64,000 nucleotides of DNA from JAEINY01 sp942490535. GTDB taxonomy: Bacteria > Bacteroidota > Bacteroidia > Bacteroidales > Marinilabiliaceae. Below the pieces are notes generated by a model that made no database searches, had not been told where the DNA came from, and saw nothing but the letters and a program-made list of their open reading frames with translations. Shown here piece after piece: positions 9,062-19,101 of the stretch. A program made the position numbers and the translations under genes. The DNA lies in the NCBI GenBank assembly GCA_942490535.1, contig CALNXQ010000002.1:1-64000 (forward strand), given 5' to 3'. Position 1 is the first letter of the stretch. Every line of letters starts with the position of its first letter.

Positions 9062-11680
9062 ATGCAAATCCCCCACATCAAAAAACAACTGCCCATACAC
9101 CAAGTATTGGCTCATTACAACATCAAACCAGACCGGAACAACCACATCAAATGCCCGTTTCATGAGGATGACAAACCCAGTTGTAAAATATACCCTGAGA
9201 CCAACACCTATCACTGCTTCGGGTGCGGTGCCACAGGTGATCAGATTGAGTTTATTGAGAAGCACGGTAAATTAAACAAACACGAAGCATTAAAGAAAGC
9301 TACTGAATTAGCCGAAGTGAATAAAAATACAGATGTAATGGGGATTGCATCAAAAAAGGGAGTTGCAAGGGAGGCTGATAATTTTGCTGAATTATTCATC
9401 AAGCAGAAAGAAAGCCTCCCGCGCAGCCCTAAGGCATTAGAATATCTCAAACAAAGAGGATTGGAAGATTTACCAGATGTGGGTTACAACTCCGGAAAAA
9501 ACTGGAACAAACTCAAAACTTGCATCATCTTCCCTTTAAAAGACAAAGATGAAAATATAACCAGTTTATATGGTCGAAGAATCACCGAAAGCAAGGGGCA
9601 TACACTGGAATTTGGCAAACACTACTACAGCGAAAACCGGAAAGGATTGTATCCTGGTTATCCCGGTAAAAATACCCAAACCCTGATCATCACCGAAGCC
9701 ATCATTGATGCAGCCACCTTACAGTTAACAATGCCAATCAGTGAACAATTATCAGTGCTGGCTGCTTATGGGACTAATGGTCTCACAGCTGAGCACAAAA
9801 CGGCTATCAAAACACTCAAACAACTACAAGAAATCATCTTCTTTTTTGATGGAGATACAGCAGGACAACAAGGCATTACTAAATACAGTAAAGAGCTAAA
9901 AGAACTGAACTGCAAACTATCAGCTGTTCCAACCCCTGAAAATGAAGATGTAAATAGTCTTTATATCAATTATGGAAAAGAAACTGTTATACAACTGATT
10001 GAAGAGAAAAAAGTTTTAGAAGATTTAAGACCCAAGGATATAGATAACAAGAGTTCAAGCCTCAAGCCTTCAAGAGGCCAAGTAGTTAACACTAAACCTT
10101 TTTCTTCAACTGAGAAAACTTCAATTGAAAAAGAAACGCAGAAGATATTAATCGCAAATAGCAAACTCAACACCACCCAACCAAACAAAATCATCTACGA
10201 AAGCCAAACGGCCAGATATATTGTCAAAGGATGTCTATGCAAACAACTGGATAAGATGCTGGTGAGCCTCGATGTGCAACATTTAGAAACGGGTATCAAA
10301 TATCGCTGCCGACTGGATCTGTATGAAGAGAAACAAACCCGGCGGGAAGCGTGTGAGGCAGCTGAGAAACTGGATTTAAGAAGTGATCAAACGGAAGCGG
10401 ACTTATCGTACCTGACGGATCTGTTGGAAGAGCACCGGGAGCAAGCGTTTCAAGATTCAAGTAACAAGGATCAAGACCTGGAAAATCCGGTGCCACTGGC
10501 TGAACAGGCGCAGTGCAAAGCTTTTCTTAAACAAGATAATTTAATGGCGCGACTGAATGAACGCATTGGTAAAAGTGGGATTACCGGCGAAGAAAACAAC
10601 CGGCTGTTTTTGTTCATCATCGCCACCAGTCACAAAATGCCGGATACCTTGCATGCCTTAATACAAGGCAGTTCAGGAAGTGGAAAAACCCACCTCTTGA
10701 GTAAAATAGCCGATCTGATGCCAGCTGAAAAAGTGGTGAAATTTACCCGTGTGACCGAAAATAGTTTTTACAATTACGATGAGTACTTTTTCAGAGGCAA
10801 ACTCATCTGCCTCGAAGACATTGATGGACTGAAAGAAGAAGCCCTTTTTGCCTGGCGTGAACTGATCAGTAACAACATGCTCAGCAGCAGTACCAGCCAG
10901 AAAGATGAAAACGGCAATATCCGCAGTGCACAGCGCATTGTACGTGGCCCCATGGCCAGTTTGTGTGCCACTACGCACGGCCATATCTATGAAGATAATA
11001 TGAGCCGCATGTTTATTGTGGCGGTGGATGAAAGCCGGGAGCAGACTGGGCGGATTATGCAGTATCAAAGCCGGGCAGCATCAGGCATCATCGACAAAAC
11101 AGAAGAGATCAAAACCAGGGCTTTTCTGCAAAACTGCATCCGCTTATTAAAGCCTTATGATGTCATTAATCCCTATGCCGACCGGATACAATTACCTCCC
11201 CGTGCCCATAAAATACGGCGCTTACATGAGCTGTTCCTTTGTTTTGTAAGGCAAATCACATTGATCAACCAGTTCCGGAGAAAACGGGATAATAAAAACA
11301 GAATTATCACTGAACCGGAAGATTTACAGACAGCTATTACCATCATGTTTGACAGTATCTTTTTGAAAGTAGATGAGCTAGACGGAAGCCTTCGCCAGTT
11401 CTTTGAGTCCCTGAAAATACACCTCTTACAAAAGGATAATCCACAACAATATGAATTTACCCAGCGCGAAATACGCCAGGCGCTGCACCTGAGTAAATCA
11501 GCCATTCACCGGTATTTAAGCAACTTGATTGACATGGAATACATCTCGGTAAGTGGTGGTTATCAAAACAGAGGGTTAAAGTATAAAATCTCTTACTGGG
11601 ACAACCTGAGTAAATTACGCCATGAAATACAAGAATATCTTCATAATCAACTGAATAATCTAAATAATAATGAAAAGTGA
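9062..11680 (+). CDS. CHC2/Toprim primase with C-terminal ATPase, copy 2 (intact)
   Basis: Full-length 872-residue form. Cys31, His34, Cys52 and Cys55 form the CHC2 zinc finger. A Toprim domain follows at about 200-280 (Glu212, Asp263, Asp265). Then come a charged linker and an ATPase with Walker A at about 535-543 and Walker B near 581-587. A winged-helix-like end at about 795-850 completes it. This order resembles primase-ATPase proteins of phages and satellite elements that start their own replication, so a circular or replicative stage of the module is plausible. It differs from copy 1 at two Gly residues (GYPG against YYPS) and in the intact start. The first recombinase gene overlaps its end by 11 bases. 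Confidence 0.88.
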   Translation: MQIPHIKKQLPIHQVLAHYNIKPDRNNHIKCPFHEDDKPSCKIYPETNTYHCFGCGATGDQIEFIEKHGKLNKHEALKKATELAEVNKNTDVMGIASKKGVAREADNFAELFIKQKESLPRSPKALEYLKQRGLEDLPDVGYNSGKNWNKLKTCIIFPLKDKDENITSLYGRRITESKGHTLEFGKHYYSENRKGLYPGYPGKNTQTLIITEAIIDAATLQLTMPISEQLSVLAAYGTNGLTAEHKTAIKTLKQLQEIIFFFDGDTAGQQGITKYSKELKELNCKLSAVPTPENEDVNSLYINYGKETVIQLIEEKKVLEDLRPKDIDNKSSSLKPSRGQVVNTKPFSSTEKTSIEKETQKILIANSKLNTTQPNKIIYESQTARYIVKGCLCKQLDKMLVSLDVQHLETGIKYRCRLDLYEEKQTRREACEAAEKLDLRSDQTEADLSYLTDLLEEHREQAFQDSSNKDQDLENPVPLAEQAQCKAFLKQDNLMARLNERIGKSGITGEENNRLFLFIIATSHKMPDTLHALIQGSSGSGKTHLLSKIADLMPAEKVVKFTRVTENSFYNYDEYFFRGKLICLEDIDGLKEEALFAWRELISNNMLSSSTSQKDENGNIRSAQRIVRGPMASLCATTHGHIYEDNMSRMFIVAVDESREQTGRIMQYQSRAASGIIDKTEEIKTRAFLQNCIRLLKPYDVINPYADRIQLPPRAHKIRRLHELFLCFVRQITLINQFRRKRDNKNRIITEPEDLQTAITIMFDSIFLKVDELDGSLRQFFESLKIHLLQKDNPQQYEFTQREIRQALHLSKSAIHRYLSNLIDMEYISVSGGYQNRGLKYKISYWDNLSKLRHEIQEYLHNQLNNLNNNEK

Positions 11681-12689
11681 TATACTGGCATCCCACACCT
11701 CTGAAACACCAGTTGGGACGCCAGAACCCCCACCAATACAACAAAAACCCTTTGGCGTCCCGCGTCCCACAAAAAGTGTTAATAGAGAATATCAAAGCAA
11801 CCAGTTTCGCCACCTCTCCCAAAGCTTCACCCTGTGGCTCGACACATTGGGCTATGCGCCCCACACAGTCAAACTTAACAGATGGTGTATGGATGAGTTT
11901 TTTGCTTTTCTGGAATTACAGAACATCACCCATCTGAAGGAGTTTGAATCTGGAAAAATCAATCACTATTTAGAGCATCTGCATCACCGCCCCAACTGCA
12001 TGCATGGAGGCAGCTTAAGTGCCGGATACATCAACAAACAGATGACGGCCCTGAGGTTGTTCAGCAAATACCTGCAACAGTCCGGAAAGGCCACTCTTCC
12101 ACTGAAACTGGAACTGCTGAAAACAAAGGAAACAGCCACTTTCTTAACCCGAACTGAAATCAGCCAGCTTTTTAAAACCGCTTCTGATCACCGGAATATC
12201 TACCACCAACGGGATACTACTATGCTCAGTGTATTTTACGGATGTGGCTTAAGAGCCAGTGAAGGAGCCGCCCTCAATATGAATGATCTGCTTTTTGAAA
12301 GGGAACTCATTTATGTACGCAAAGGCAAAAACTACCGTGAACGATATGTACCAATGAATCCACAGGTTAAAAGTGCTTTACAGGCTTATATTACGAACCA
12401 GCGCCATTCACTATTAAATGGCGGAAAATCAGACGCGTTGTTACTCAGTAGGCGTGGCTCAAGGTACTCTCAACAAGGCATGTATAATCGTTTGCAATGG
12501 TTGAAAAATCAAACAAATAATGAAGCTCTCAAACAGAAGTCGTTCGGATTACATATTCTGCGGCACTCCATTGCGACACATCTGTTGCAAAGTGGTATGA
12601 AACTGGAATTTATCAGTCAGTTTTTAGGACACAAAAGTTTGGAAACAACACAGAAGTACACGCATTTAATTAAGAGTGATGGATTTTAA
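11670..12689 (+). CDS. Tyrosine recombinase (XerC/D-like), copy 2
   Basis: The same 339-residue sequence as the copy 1 enzyme, with all catalytic residues present. It overlaps both neighbours as in copy 1. Two active, identical recombinases acting on the same sequence would be expected to make the region between the repeats unstable. Confidence 0.92.
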   Translation: MKSDILASHTSETPVGTPEPPPIQQKPFGVPRPTKSVNREYQSNQFRHLSQSFTLWLDTLGYAPHTVKLNRWCMDEFFAFLELQNITHLKEFESGKINHYLEHLHHRPNCMHGGSLSAGYINKQMTALRLFSKYLQQSGKATLPLKLELLKTKETATFLTRTEISQLFKTASDHRNIYHQRDTTMLSVFYGCGLRASEGAALNMNDLLFERELIYVRKGKNYRERYVPMNPQVKSALQAYITNQRHSLLNGGKSDALLLSRRGSRYSQQGMYNRLQWLKNQTNNEALKQKSFGLHILRHSIATHLLQSGMKLEFISQFLGHKSLETTQKYTHLIKSDGF

Positions 12690-13542
12690 TACATGGCTTA
12701 TCAATAAAGGCTTAAGTGTGAATATTGCTTTGTATTACCACAACTTCATTGAGAAGAAATTTAAGGTGTGGCTGCATGAAAATCAAGCAAGTATTGAATA
12801 CTTTGAACATGAACACCTGATGCATTACATCCGCTACCGGAAAAGTCAAAACATCCAGCCCAAAACTATCAATGCAGAATTGTTGAAAATAGGCTACTTT
12901 TTAGAATTTAAGGAGCTGATCAATGTGGCTGAGTCCATAAGAATCAGGGGCGTTATGCGGCGCATCCCACACAACCTGTTCACTGAAAAAGAGCTGGATA
13001 ATATGTATGAGCAGTTCCTTAATGCACAATCTTTCTGGTCCAATGAAGCAGCGCTGAAGCGTTACCACATTACACTGGGACTAAAAATCTATCAGGGCTT
13101 GCAGGAAAGTGAAATGGCCAGATTGGAAACCAGTCATCTGCAACTGGATAAAGGCCGGATTTACATCCCGTCAATAAGGCGTACCAATAAGCGGATACTG
13201 GACTTAAAGCCCTTTCAGATACTGGCCTTGCATCAATATATTTTAACTGAAAGAGTGGACTTACTAGATGAGATAGAAGGTCAGCAACTCTTCCCGCGAA
13301 AACGGCTAAAGCGTTGTTTACCTGAAATCACCAACCGGATCCGTCGTTATGAACCCCGTTTACATACCTTAATGCAAATACGGCCCAGCGTCATCACCAA
13401 TTGGCTGAACCACTACAATCTGAGGGAAGTACAGTACATGGCTGGTCACAAATATGTGAGCTCCACCGAACGGTACCGGACTGATAATTTGGAGGATTTA
13501 CAAGAAGAGCTTAAAAAGTACCACCCCTTAAACAAGCCATAA
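12679..13542 (+). CDS. Degenerate tyrosine recombinase-like protein, copy 2
   Basis: Same as the copy 1 protein except for Ile in place of Thr near residue 166. It too has Gln at the first catalytic Arg position and Met at the HxLR His, so these losses are a property of the family and not decay of one copy. ATG at 12679 is preferred over GTG at 12676. Confidence 0.82.
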   Translation: MDFNTWLINKGLSVNIALYYHNFIEKKFKVWLHENQASIEYFEHEHLMHYIRYRKSQNIQPKTINAELLKIGYFLEFKELINVAESIRIRGVMRRIPHNLFTEKELDNMYEQFLNAQSFWSNEAALKRYHITLGLKIYQGLQESEMARLETSHLQLDKGRIYIPSIRRTNKRILDLKPFQILALHQYILTERVDLLDEIEGQQLFPRKRLKRCLPEITNRIRRYEPRLHTLMQIRPSVITNWLNHYNLREVQYMAGHKYVSSTERYRTDNLEDLQEELKKYHPLNKP

Positions 13543-14283
13543 TCCATAACATATTAACAGGTTTAGCGGTGTTCGTCATCGGTCAGTCGGCAACAGCTGC
13601 GCCAAGCCATTCAGCCCATTTTAATACGTGTCTGTTTTTTAGGCATTAAAAAGCGCTTCATGCCCTTCGGGTGCCCTTCTGTCATTTGTTCTCAGTAATA
13701 TCATAATCCCTGGATATCTCCTAACTTTTATGGATAGTTCTAATATTTAACCGGTCAGCTGGTCACACCTCTTGCGCTCCTTCGGTCTTCCTCACAGCAG
13801 CTCCATTGTGCTTTTAGCCGCTTCGTTCGTACCTCACTTCAGCCACTAAAAACCCAAACGCTGCCAATGTTAGGCTCGCCTGCTGGTCGCTGTGGGCTGC
13901 AACCGAAGTATTTAATGGCCTCCGGCAGGTAGGCGGTTTGGTGTGTTACGCTCCGTGCCTCCGCTTCACACATAAGCCAGTCCACGCGGTTCGTACCTCA
14001 CAGCTAACGGCCTGCCACCCTTGCTCCACTCGCAGCCGGCTCGCATGAACTTGAATACTCTATGACCAGGCCATCCCAACGACCTGAAATCCATATATCC
14101 CAATGAGTTTAATTACCTGGTACCCTTCTTTATTGGGCTTCAAAAGTTACACCCGGTCGGTAAAAAGTCAAGGTCAGGCCCTACGGGTTTTTAAGGATTT
14201 TTTTGATGAAATCGATTGATCTGTAAGGCATAAAAAAATCCTTAAAAAACCTTGCCTCCTTTCACCGCCCTGGCTGAAGTGGG
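13543..14283 (+). other. Gene-free, hairpin-rich stretch of the module, copy 2
   Basis: Equivalent of 4619-5359, with the same direct and inverted repeats and no difference noticed on reading. Conservation without coding capacity suggests a functional DNA or RNA element, although the recent duplication alone would also preserve it. Confidence 0.6.
14188..14249. repeat. Long inverted repeat (hairpin), copy 2
   Basis: The same 17-bp A/T-rich inverted repeat as at 5264-5325. Confidence 0.75.
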
Positions 14284-14529
14284 ATGTCTACGCCAATTAA
14301 ACAAGGCAAAAAAATAATGTATCACTTAAAACTTAACGTCATGATAAACAAACGCAAACAAGAGATTGAAAACCATCTCAAAGAGATCCGCATCTGTTGC
14401 AATGGCCTGTCAAGAGCCTTGCAACATAATTGCATTGAAGCTGAAAAAATAAGCCTCGAATCCATGCAAAGCACACTGAAAGTGATTGTTGCTTTACACA
14501 ACGATTTACAACGTTTAAGAGGTGGATAA
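14284..14529 (+). CDS. Small helical protein of the module, copy 2
   Basis: Identical 81-codon ORF to 5360-5605, in the same place between the hairpin and the toxin frame. No domain recognised. Confidence 0.5.
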   Translation: MSTPIKQGKKIMYHLKLNVMINKRKQEIENHLKEIRICCNGLSRALQHNCIEAEKISLESMQSTLKVIVALHNDLQRLRGG

Positions 14530-14690
14530 CCTCTTTTCTTTCAATTGAAAATCCCTTCAATTGAAAAAAAGGTATCGCCAGGACTGAAGTAGGAATCCGG
14601 TATGCCAAAAGTATGGATCAAGTAAGGATAAAGCATGACGATACAATATGTTTACCGATATTAATACACTATAATATTCAGTTAAAATGC

Positions 14691-14698
14691 TACTTTTG
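14691..14698 (+). promoter_or_regulatory. Possible -7 element upstream of the toxin frame, copy 2
   Basis: TACTTTTG, the counterpart of 5767-5774, about 66 bases before the TTG at 14764. There is no obvious -33 partner. Confidence 0.35.
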
Positions 14699-14763
14699 AA
14701 GAAGGCAGGGAACGTTCTTTGACATGCCATAACCCTGTATAGTGAAGCTTTTTACTGAATGTT

Positions 14764-17700
14764 TTGTGGCTCAGATGGAAATACCAGTGGGACCTCATTC
14801 ATAATCCGGAAATAATTCTGTTTGATGCGTTTGATGAGAGTGAGGGGGCGAAAAACCTGGTTAAAATCGATGCCTTATTTAGCTGGTTAAAATCTAACTA
14901 CGGAAACAAAAGTGTTGATTACAATTATCACAAGCTAAACGAACAGTATATCTGGGATTTTGCAGAGACATACAATAAGTTTTCATATAACAATAAAGAA
15001 CACTCCACAATTGTATGGCTTACAAAAGACAAAGCTAATGTGAATATTGAAAAACCTCTTGTAAATGTAAACTTAACAGGGGATTTCCATGTAGAGTTCA
15101 CCTTAATATTCAACTTTACAGATAGCTCCGAGGAAGCTGTTAAATTTACAACCTATACATATCAAGATTTTAGTGCAATACTGGGGCGAATAGGAATCAA
15201 ATTAACTGATGATTACAAAATTACACTTACAGACAAGTACAACACTCTATTTGCCAATAAGGAGTTAACACAAGACTGTGACAAGATTGATGTGCTTTTT
15301 GAAGGAATACCAGATTTCGTTTTAGATAAAATAAGTGGAACGGAGAGAGTAAAATATATAAAAACACTATTATCATGTGTTGTCAACGAGGGAGGATGGA
15401 TAGCAGGCAAGCGTTTCGACACCAATGAGGAATTGGCACTTCTAAATTTATTCAAGAATTTCCCACAGAAAGAAAAACCAGATGATTTTCTAAAGGCACT
15501 TGGAAACCAAAAAATGGGTAAAGACCCATTAATAAAGATTCTGGTTTCTTCAGTTGATAACAAGTACTTATTTATTGGCGATGACTCCAGGAAATACCTG
15601 ATGACTGAACTGTTATCACTTTTCTCTAAAACTCAGGAGTACCAGAACTTTAGCAAGGAATTAAATATCAAACTCAATGAATCAACAATTGATCCTGTTT
15701 ATGCCGCAAAATTAAGTGAACGTACTGTAGCATTTGATTACAAGAGCATATATGCCAGGACCTGGATGGATTTAAAACTTGGAATTGTTGACGTCGATCC
15801 ATATTTGAAGATTGATGCCGATGTTAATGACCAGGGTAAAGTTACCCTAAATAGCTACATGTGTTATGGATTTATCACATCTGAAGCTTCAAACATAAAG
15901 AATCCAAGAGATTTTGATCCCTTTGAACCTGTCATCTTCGATCAAAAATCCACTTTAGGTGCACTTGAAGGTTTTGATAAAGTGTTTATTGCACCAGCTA
16001 TATTCGCCTATTATGCAGATAAAGAAGCCGGTATTCAAACTGCAACCGATGTAACTCAAGCAGGCATTGATGTTGCAACACTATTAATACCTGGAGGACA
16101 ACTTACTAAGTTAGGTCGCCTGTTCTTTTATGCTGATAAAATTAGTTCAGTGACAAGTTTAGCTGCAGGATTCAGTGAAGAGAACCAGCAAGTGCGAAGT
16201 GTACTGACAAGTGTGAGTATAATTACCGGAATTGTCTCGGCAGGTGAAACCTTTGTTAAGCCCAAACAACTTGAAAACCTGGCTATCAAAACAGAAAACT
16301 TCAGTAAATCAAAATCAGCACTGCAAAAAGAATATAATGTCTTAATAGATAAGATAAATGGCCTTTCTACTAATGAATTAAAGCAGATTGAAAGTTCGAA
16401 AGAAAAACTGGCAGCATTTATTGAGACATATCGAAAAGAGCTTGGCTTACCGGAGAACGCATCTGCAGACGCTATAAAGCGACTAAATGGTGCAGATAAT
16501 GTTGGTAGAAATATTAATCTTACAAACTTCAACATCAATCTTTCAGATCAAAACATATTACGAAAAGTTGATGGTTATTTAGATGAATTTGAAGCTGTAG
16601 TAGCCGATGATATCCTTGATATTATCGTTCACAGTGATGGATCAAGTTTTATCATAAATGGTAAGATAATCAATAACAAAGAATTCCTTGAAGTTATACC
16701 GGAAGGAACCAAAACGGTTCGTTTATTATCATGTAATAATCCTTCAGCTGCAACTAACTTGGCCAGGGAACTCAACCTGGATGTTATTGCCAACGATGGT
16801 ATTACACGTGTTCATTCCAATGGTGTTATTACTGCCATTCCACATAAAGGTAAAGCAAACGTGAAATGGCAGGTTTACCAACCCAATGGAACCAACAAGC
16901 AATACACGATTAACTATCGCAATGACGTTAAAGCTTCGGACAGTTATGTGGAGTTGGGAACATCCCCTCGTGTTGTTGGTGATATTGTTTCAGGTGTTGT
17001 CTCGGAATCACTTAGGAATAAAATAGTAAGTAAACTTGATAATAAAGCCGATGAATTTATTAAAGCTATTGAGGGTGATGCAGAGCTGGCTAAATTGCTT
17101 TCTACAAATGTGGATGAAGTATTAGAAGCAAGCTCAACGCTACTTGCTCAAGGCAGAAGTTCGTTATTTAAACAACCGGATGCTCTATCAGCATTTGTGA
17201 CCATCAAGAAACATTCTTCTAAATCACTGGATCAACTCGGATTGACAGATGAAGCCCTGGCAAAAATACAAGGTCATTCGAAAGCTTCTTTTGCAAATGT
17301 ACTGGAAGACCTTAACACGTTTATCATGAAACTGGATAATGCACCCAATACTAAAGTTGAAGAGTTCACCTCCAACATCCTGAATAAATTGCAATTAAAA
17401 GGTAACAACAGCAATAAAGTTCAGGGGGCACATGGCGTTGTAAAAGCTTTATCAGATGAATTTGACTTATTAAAAAACAAAACCGTTAAATTTGAAATAG
17501 CTGTAGATAACATGCGAGGCACTAAATCATTTGATGACATGACTGTAGAAATAACTACATTTAATGGAAATCAAGTAGCTAAAAAGATTGAAGTGAAAAA
17601 CTGTGAAAATTGCGTAACAGCCAAAACTATTAAAGAACAGTTTATTCAACGTGATCTGTTTAGCGCTACATCGCTAAATCAATTGCGCTGGCGCATCTAT

Positions 17701-17883
17701 GGACAAAATTTCACAAAAGAGGATTTTGCGAAGATGCTGAAAGAAAATAAGGAAATTATCATGAAGTTACCGGCTAACAAGCTTATGAATTTCTTTAGAA
17801 TTGATATATCAAAAGGAGAAAAAATAACAGATTCTATTATTCAACGGTTTGTGAATGATAATTATAACAAAATATTCAACTAA
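14764..17883 (+). CDS. Polymorphic toxin body with C80-like protease segment and PD-(D/E)XK-like nuclease end
   Basis: A 1039-codon frame opening at a TTG inside the repeat. Residues 1-29 match the first toxin except Ile for Thr at 17; the rest is unrelated at sequence level but similarly laid out, with a charged N-terminal half and a hydrophobic pre-toxin stretch at about 400-490. Residues about 595-720 resemble the cysteine-protease (C80/CPD-like) module of large toxins: His623 in IVHSDG and Cys657 in RLLSCNN would be the dyad that cuts off the tip. The end has Asp924/925, Glu943 and Lys945 in a D-x(n)-ExK pattern, suggesting a PD-(D/E)XK nuclease. The immunity-like gene begins on the last base of the stop codon. 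Nuclease fold and self-cleavage are inferred. Confidence 0.72.
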   Translation: MWLRWKYQWDLIHNPEIILFDAFDESEGAKNLVKIDALFSWLKSNYGNKSVDYNYHKLNEQYIWDFAETYNKFSYNNKEHSTIVWLTKDKANVNIEKPLVNVNLTGDFHVEFTLIFNFTDSSEEAVKFTTYTYQDFSAILGRIGIKLTDDYKITLTDKYNTLFANKELTQDCDKIDVLFEGIPDFVLDKISGTERVKYIKTLLSCVVNEGGWIAGKRFDTNEELALLNLFKNFPQKEKPDDFLKALGNQKMGKDPLIKILVSSVDNKYLFIGDDSRKYLMTELLSLFSKTQEYQNFSKELNIKLNESTIDPVYAAKLSERTVAFDYKSIYARTWMDLKLGIVDVDPYLKIDADVNDQGKVTLNSYMCYGFITSEASNIKNPRDFDPFEPVIFDQKSTLGALEGFDKVFIAPAIFAYYADKEAGIQTATDVTQAGIDVATLLIPGGQLTKLGRLFFYADKISSVTSLAAGFSEENQQVRSVLTSVSIITGIVSAGETFVKPKQLENLAIKTENFSKSKSALQKEYNVLIDKINGLSTNELKQIESSKEKLAAFIETYRKELGLPENASADAIKRLNGADNVGRNINLTNFNINLSDQNILRKVDGYLDEFEAVVADDILDIIVHSDGSSFIINGKIINNKEFLEVIPEGTKTVRLLSCNNPSAATNLARELNLDVIANDGITRVHSNGVITAIPHKGKANVKWQVYQPNGTNKQYTINYRNDVKASDSYVELGTSPRVVGDIVSGVVSESLRNKIVSKLDNKADEFIKAIEGDAELAKLLSTNVDEVLEASSTLLAQGRSSLFKQPDALSAFVTIKKHSSKSLDQLGLTDEALAKIQGHSKASFANVLEDLNTFIMKLDNAPNTKVEEFTSNILNKLQLKGNNSNKVQGAHGVVKALSDEFDLLKNKTVKFEIAVDNMRGTKSFDDMTVEITTFNGNQVAKKIEVKNCENCVTAKTIKEQFIQRDLFSATSLNQLRWRIYGQNFTKEDFAKMLKENKEIIMKLPANKLMNFFRIDISKGEKITDSIIQRFVNDNYNKIFN

Positions 17884-18902
17884 TGCTTATACCAGAGAAT
17901 AAACACAATAACATAAGACAGTACTGGTTAGATAACTCCAAATTATTTATGGAGAAAGATTCACACATTTTATCTAATTGTGATTTGAATTTTAATTGTC
18001 AATCATATTATCCAACTTTCTTAAAATCAGAATCAGGTTCTTTTTACATATATGACCATCCCCTATTGCTAAATCTAGAAGGTAAAAAGATTTTTCAAAT
18101 ACAGGTAGATTATGGTCTTGAAACTGTTATATCCAACCAATATCTTTGCCTAAAAAGACATGAAGAAAATTTCGATCTCAAAGCATTTGCATTATTTGAG
18201 GGTTCTAAAAAAATAAGTGAAAGCGAATATTTGCCATTCGATAAACCTTTTATCTCATCAGGCTATTTTATCTTCAAGCACAATAATCATGAGCATTTAT
18301 TATCATCCTATTCTATAGCAACGAAAAAGTTTGTATGGCAACAAAATCTAAATGAATTACTGGATTCAAGTGAAGTAAGTATATACGCGAATCTGCTTCA
18401 TGTTATTGGAGATAAACTCTTTTTATTCGCATACGATCCCAATTGGGAAAATTACGCCACTCTTTGTCTGGACATCAACACAGGTGAATTGATAAAGCGG
18501 ATTGAGATGGGTGCCTATTTGTATAAACACAACGATTCTATTTATACAGTGAATGGACAATTTATTAACCAATTAGATCCTGAAACTTTTGAAATTAAAT
18601 CAGTTGATCTATCCTCTCAATTAAAAGATAATAACCTGATTATTGATGGAGAGCACTCTTTCTTCTTTGGAGACAAGCTTTATTTTGCAGCTAAACCGGG
18701 TGATAGAGCCATTAGGAGTGTAATGGGAGTACTTGATTTAAATAATCATCAGCTATTGGATACTAATGAATTGCTCATTAATCCGGAACAACCAGCTACA
18801 AACGATAACCGCTATCAAATTGAAGAAATAAAAGCCAATGACAAACTGGTGGCGGTAAACACTGCCGGAGGAACTTTACATGTGTTTGAAGTTGAACAAT
18901 AA
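17883..18902 (+). CDS. Putative immunity protein, beta-propeller-like
   Basis: A 339-residue soluble protein whose ATG shares one base with the toxin stop. It has repeated short beta-like blades (FIFKHNN, LFAYDPN, FFFGDKLYFAA, KLVAVNTAGGTLHVFE) reminiscent of WD/PQQ-like propellers. There is no signal peptide. Tight coupling to the toxin and the absence of any other candidate make it the likely cognate immunity protein. The family is not recognised, and the propeller call is from blade-like periodicity only. Confidence 0.6.
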   Translation: MLIPENKHNNIRQYWLDNSKLFMEKDSHILSNCDLNFNCQSYYPTFLKSESGSFYIYDHPLLLNLEGKKIFQIQVDYGLETVISNQYLCLKRHEENFDLKAFALFEGSKKISESEYLPFDKPFISSGYFIFKHNNHEHLLSSYSIATKKFVWQQNLNELLDSSEVSIYANLLHVIGDKLFLFAYDPNWENYATLCLDINTGELIKRIEMGAYLYKHNDSIYTVNGQFINQLDPETFEIKSVDLSSQLKDNNLIIDGEHSFFFGDKLYFAAKPGDRAIRSVMGVLDLNNHQLLDTNELLINPEQPATNDNRYQIEEIKANDKLVAVNTAGGTLHVFEVEQ

Positions 18903-18932
18903 CCTTAGCGAAACTTTTATTTATAAATACTT

Positions 18933-18963
18933 TGAGCCAGGTTTTGTAGCCTGGCTTTTGTTT
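18933..18963 (+). terminator. Terminator after immunity gene 2
   Basis: AGCCAGG (18935-18941) pairs with CCTGGCTT (18950-18957), followed by a T-rich tract. The stem sequence is nearly that of the terminator behind immunity gene 1 (8531-8562), so the two cassette ends look homologous although their genes are not. Confidence 0.75.
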
Positions 18964-19101
18964 ATTAAAACCCCCGCTCGCCGTAGTCATAACCAAAGCG
19001 AGGCTCGGCGAAGATTGGTAACCGTCTCCACAATGACGCATAGTTTTTTATGATAAATCTTTGAAGTTTTGTATCCATATTTTCTATAAACAGGATGCAC
19101 T

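Larger units (their letters stand above)
8924..14850 (+). repeat. Long direct repeat, copy 2 (mobile module)
   Basis: Second copy of the 1-5926 sequence, offset by 8923-8924 bases. It keeps the intact primase reading frame. Its last 87 bases enter the second toxin frame, and identity ends at the codon where the two toxin bodies diverge. The distance between equivalent points defines a potential 8924-bp excisable unit. Confidence 0.97.
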
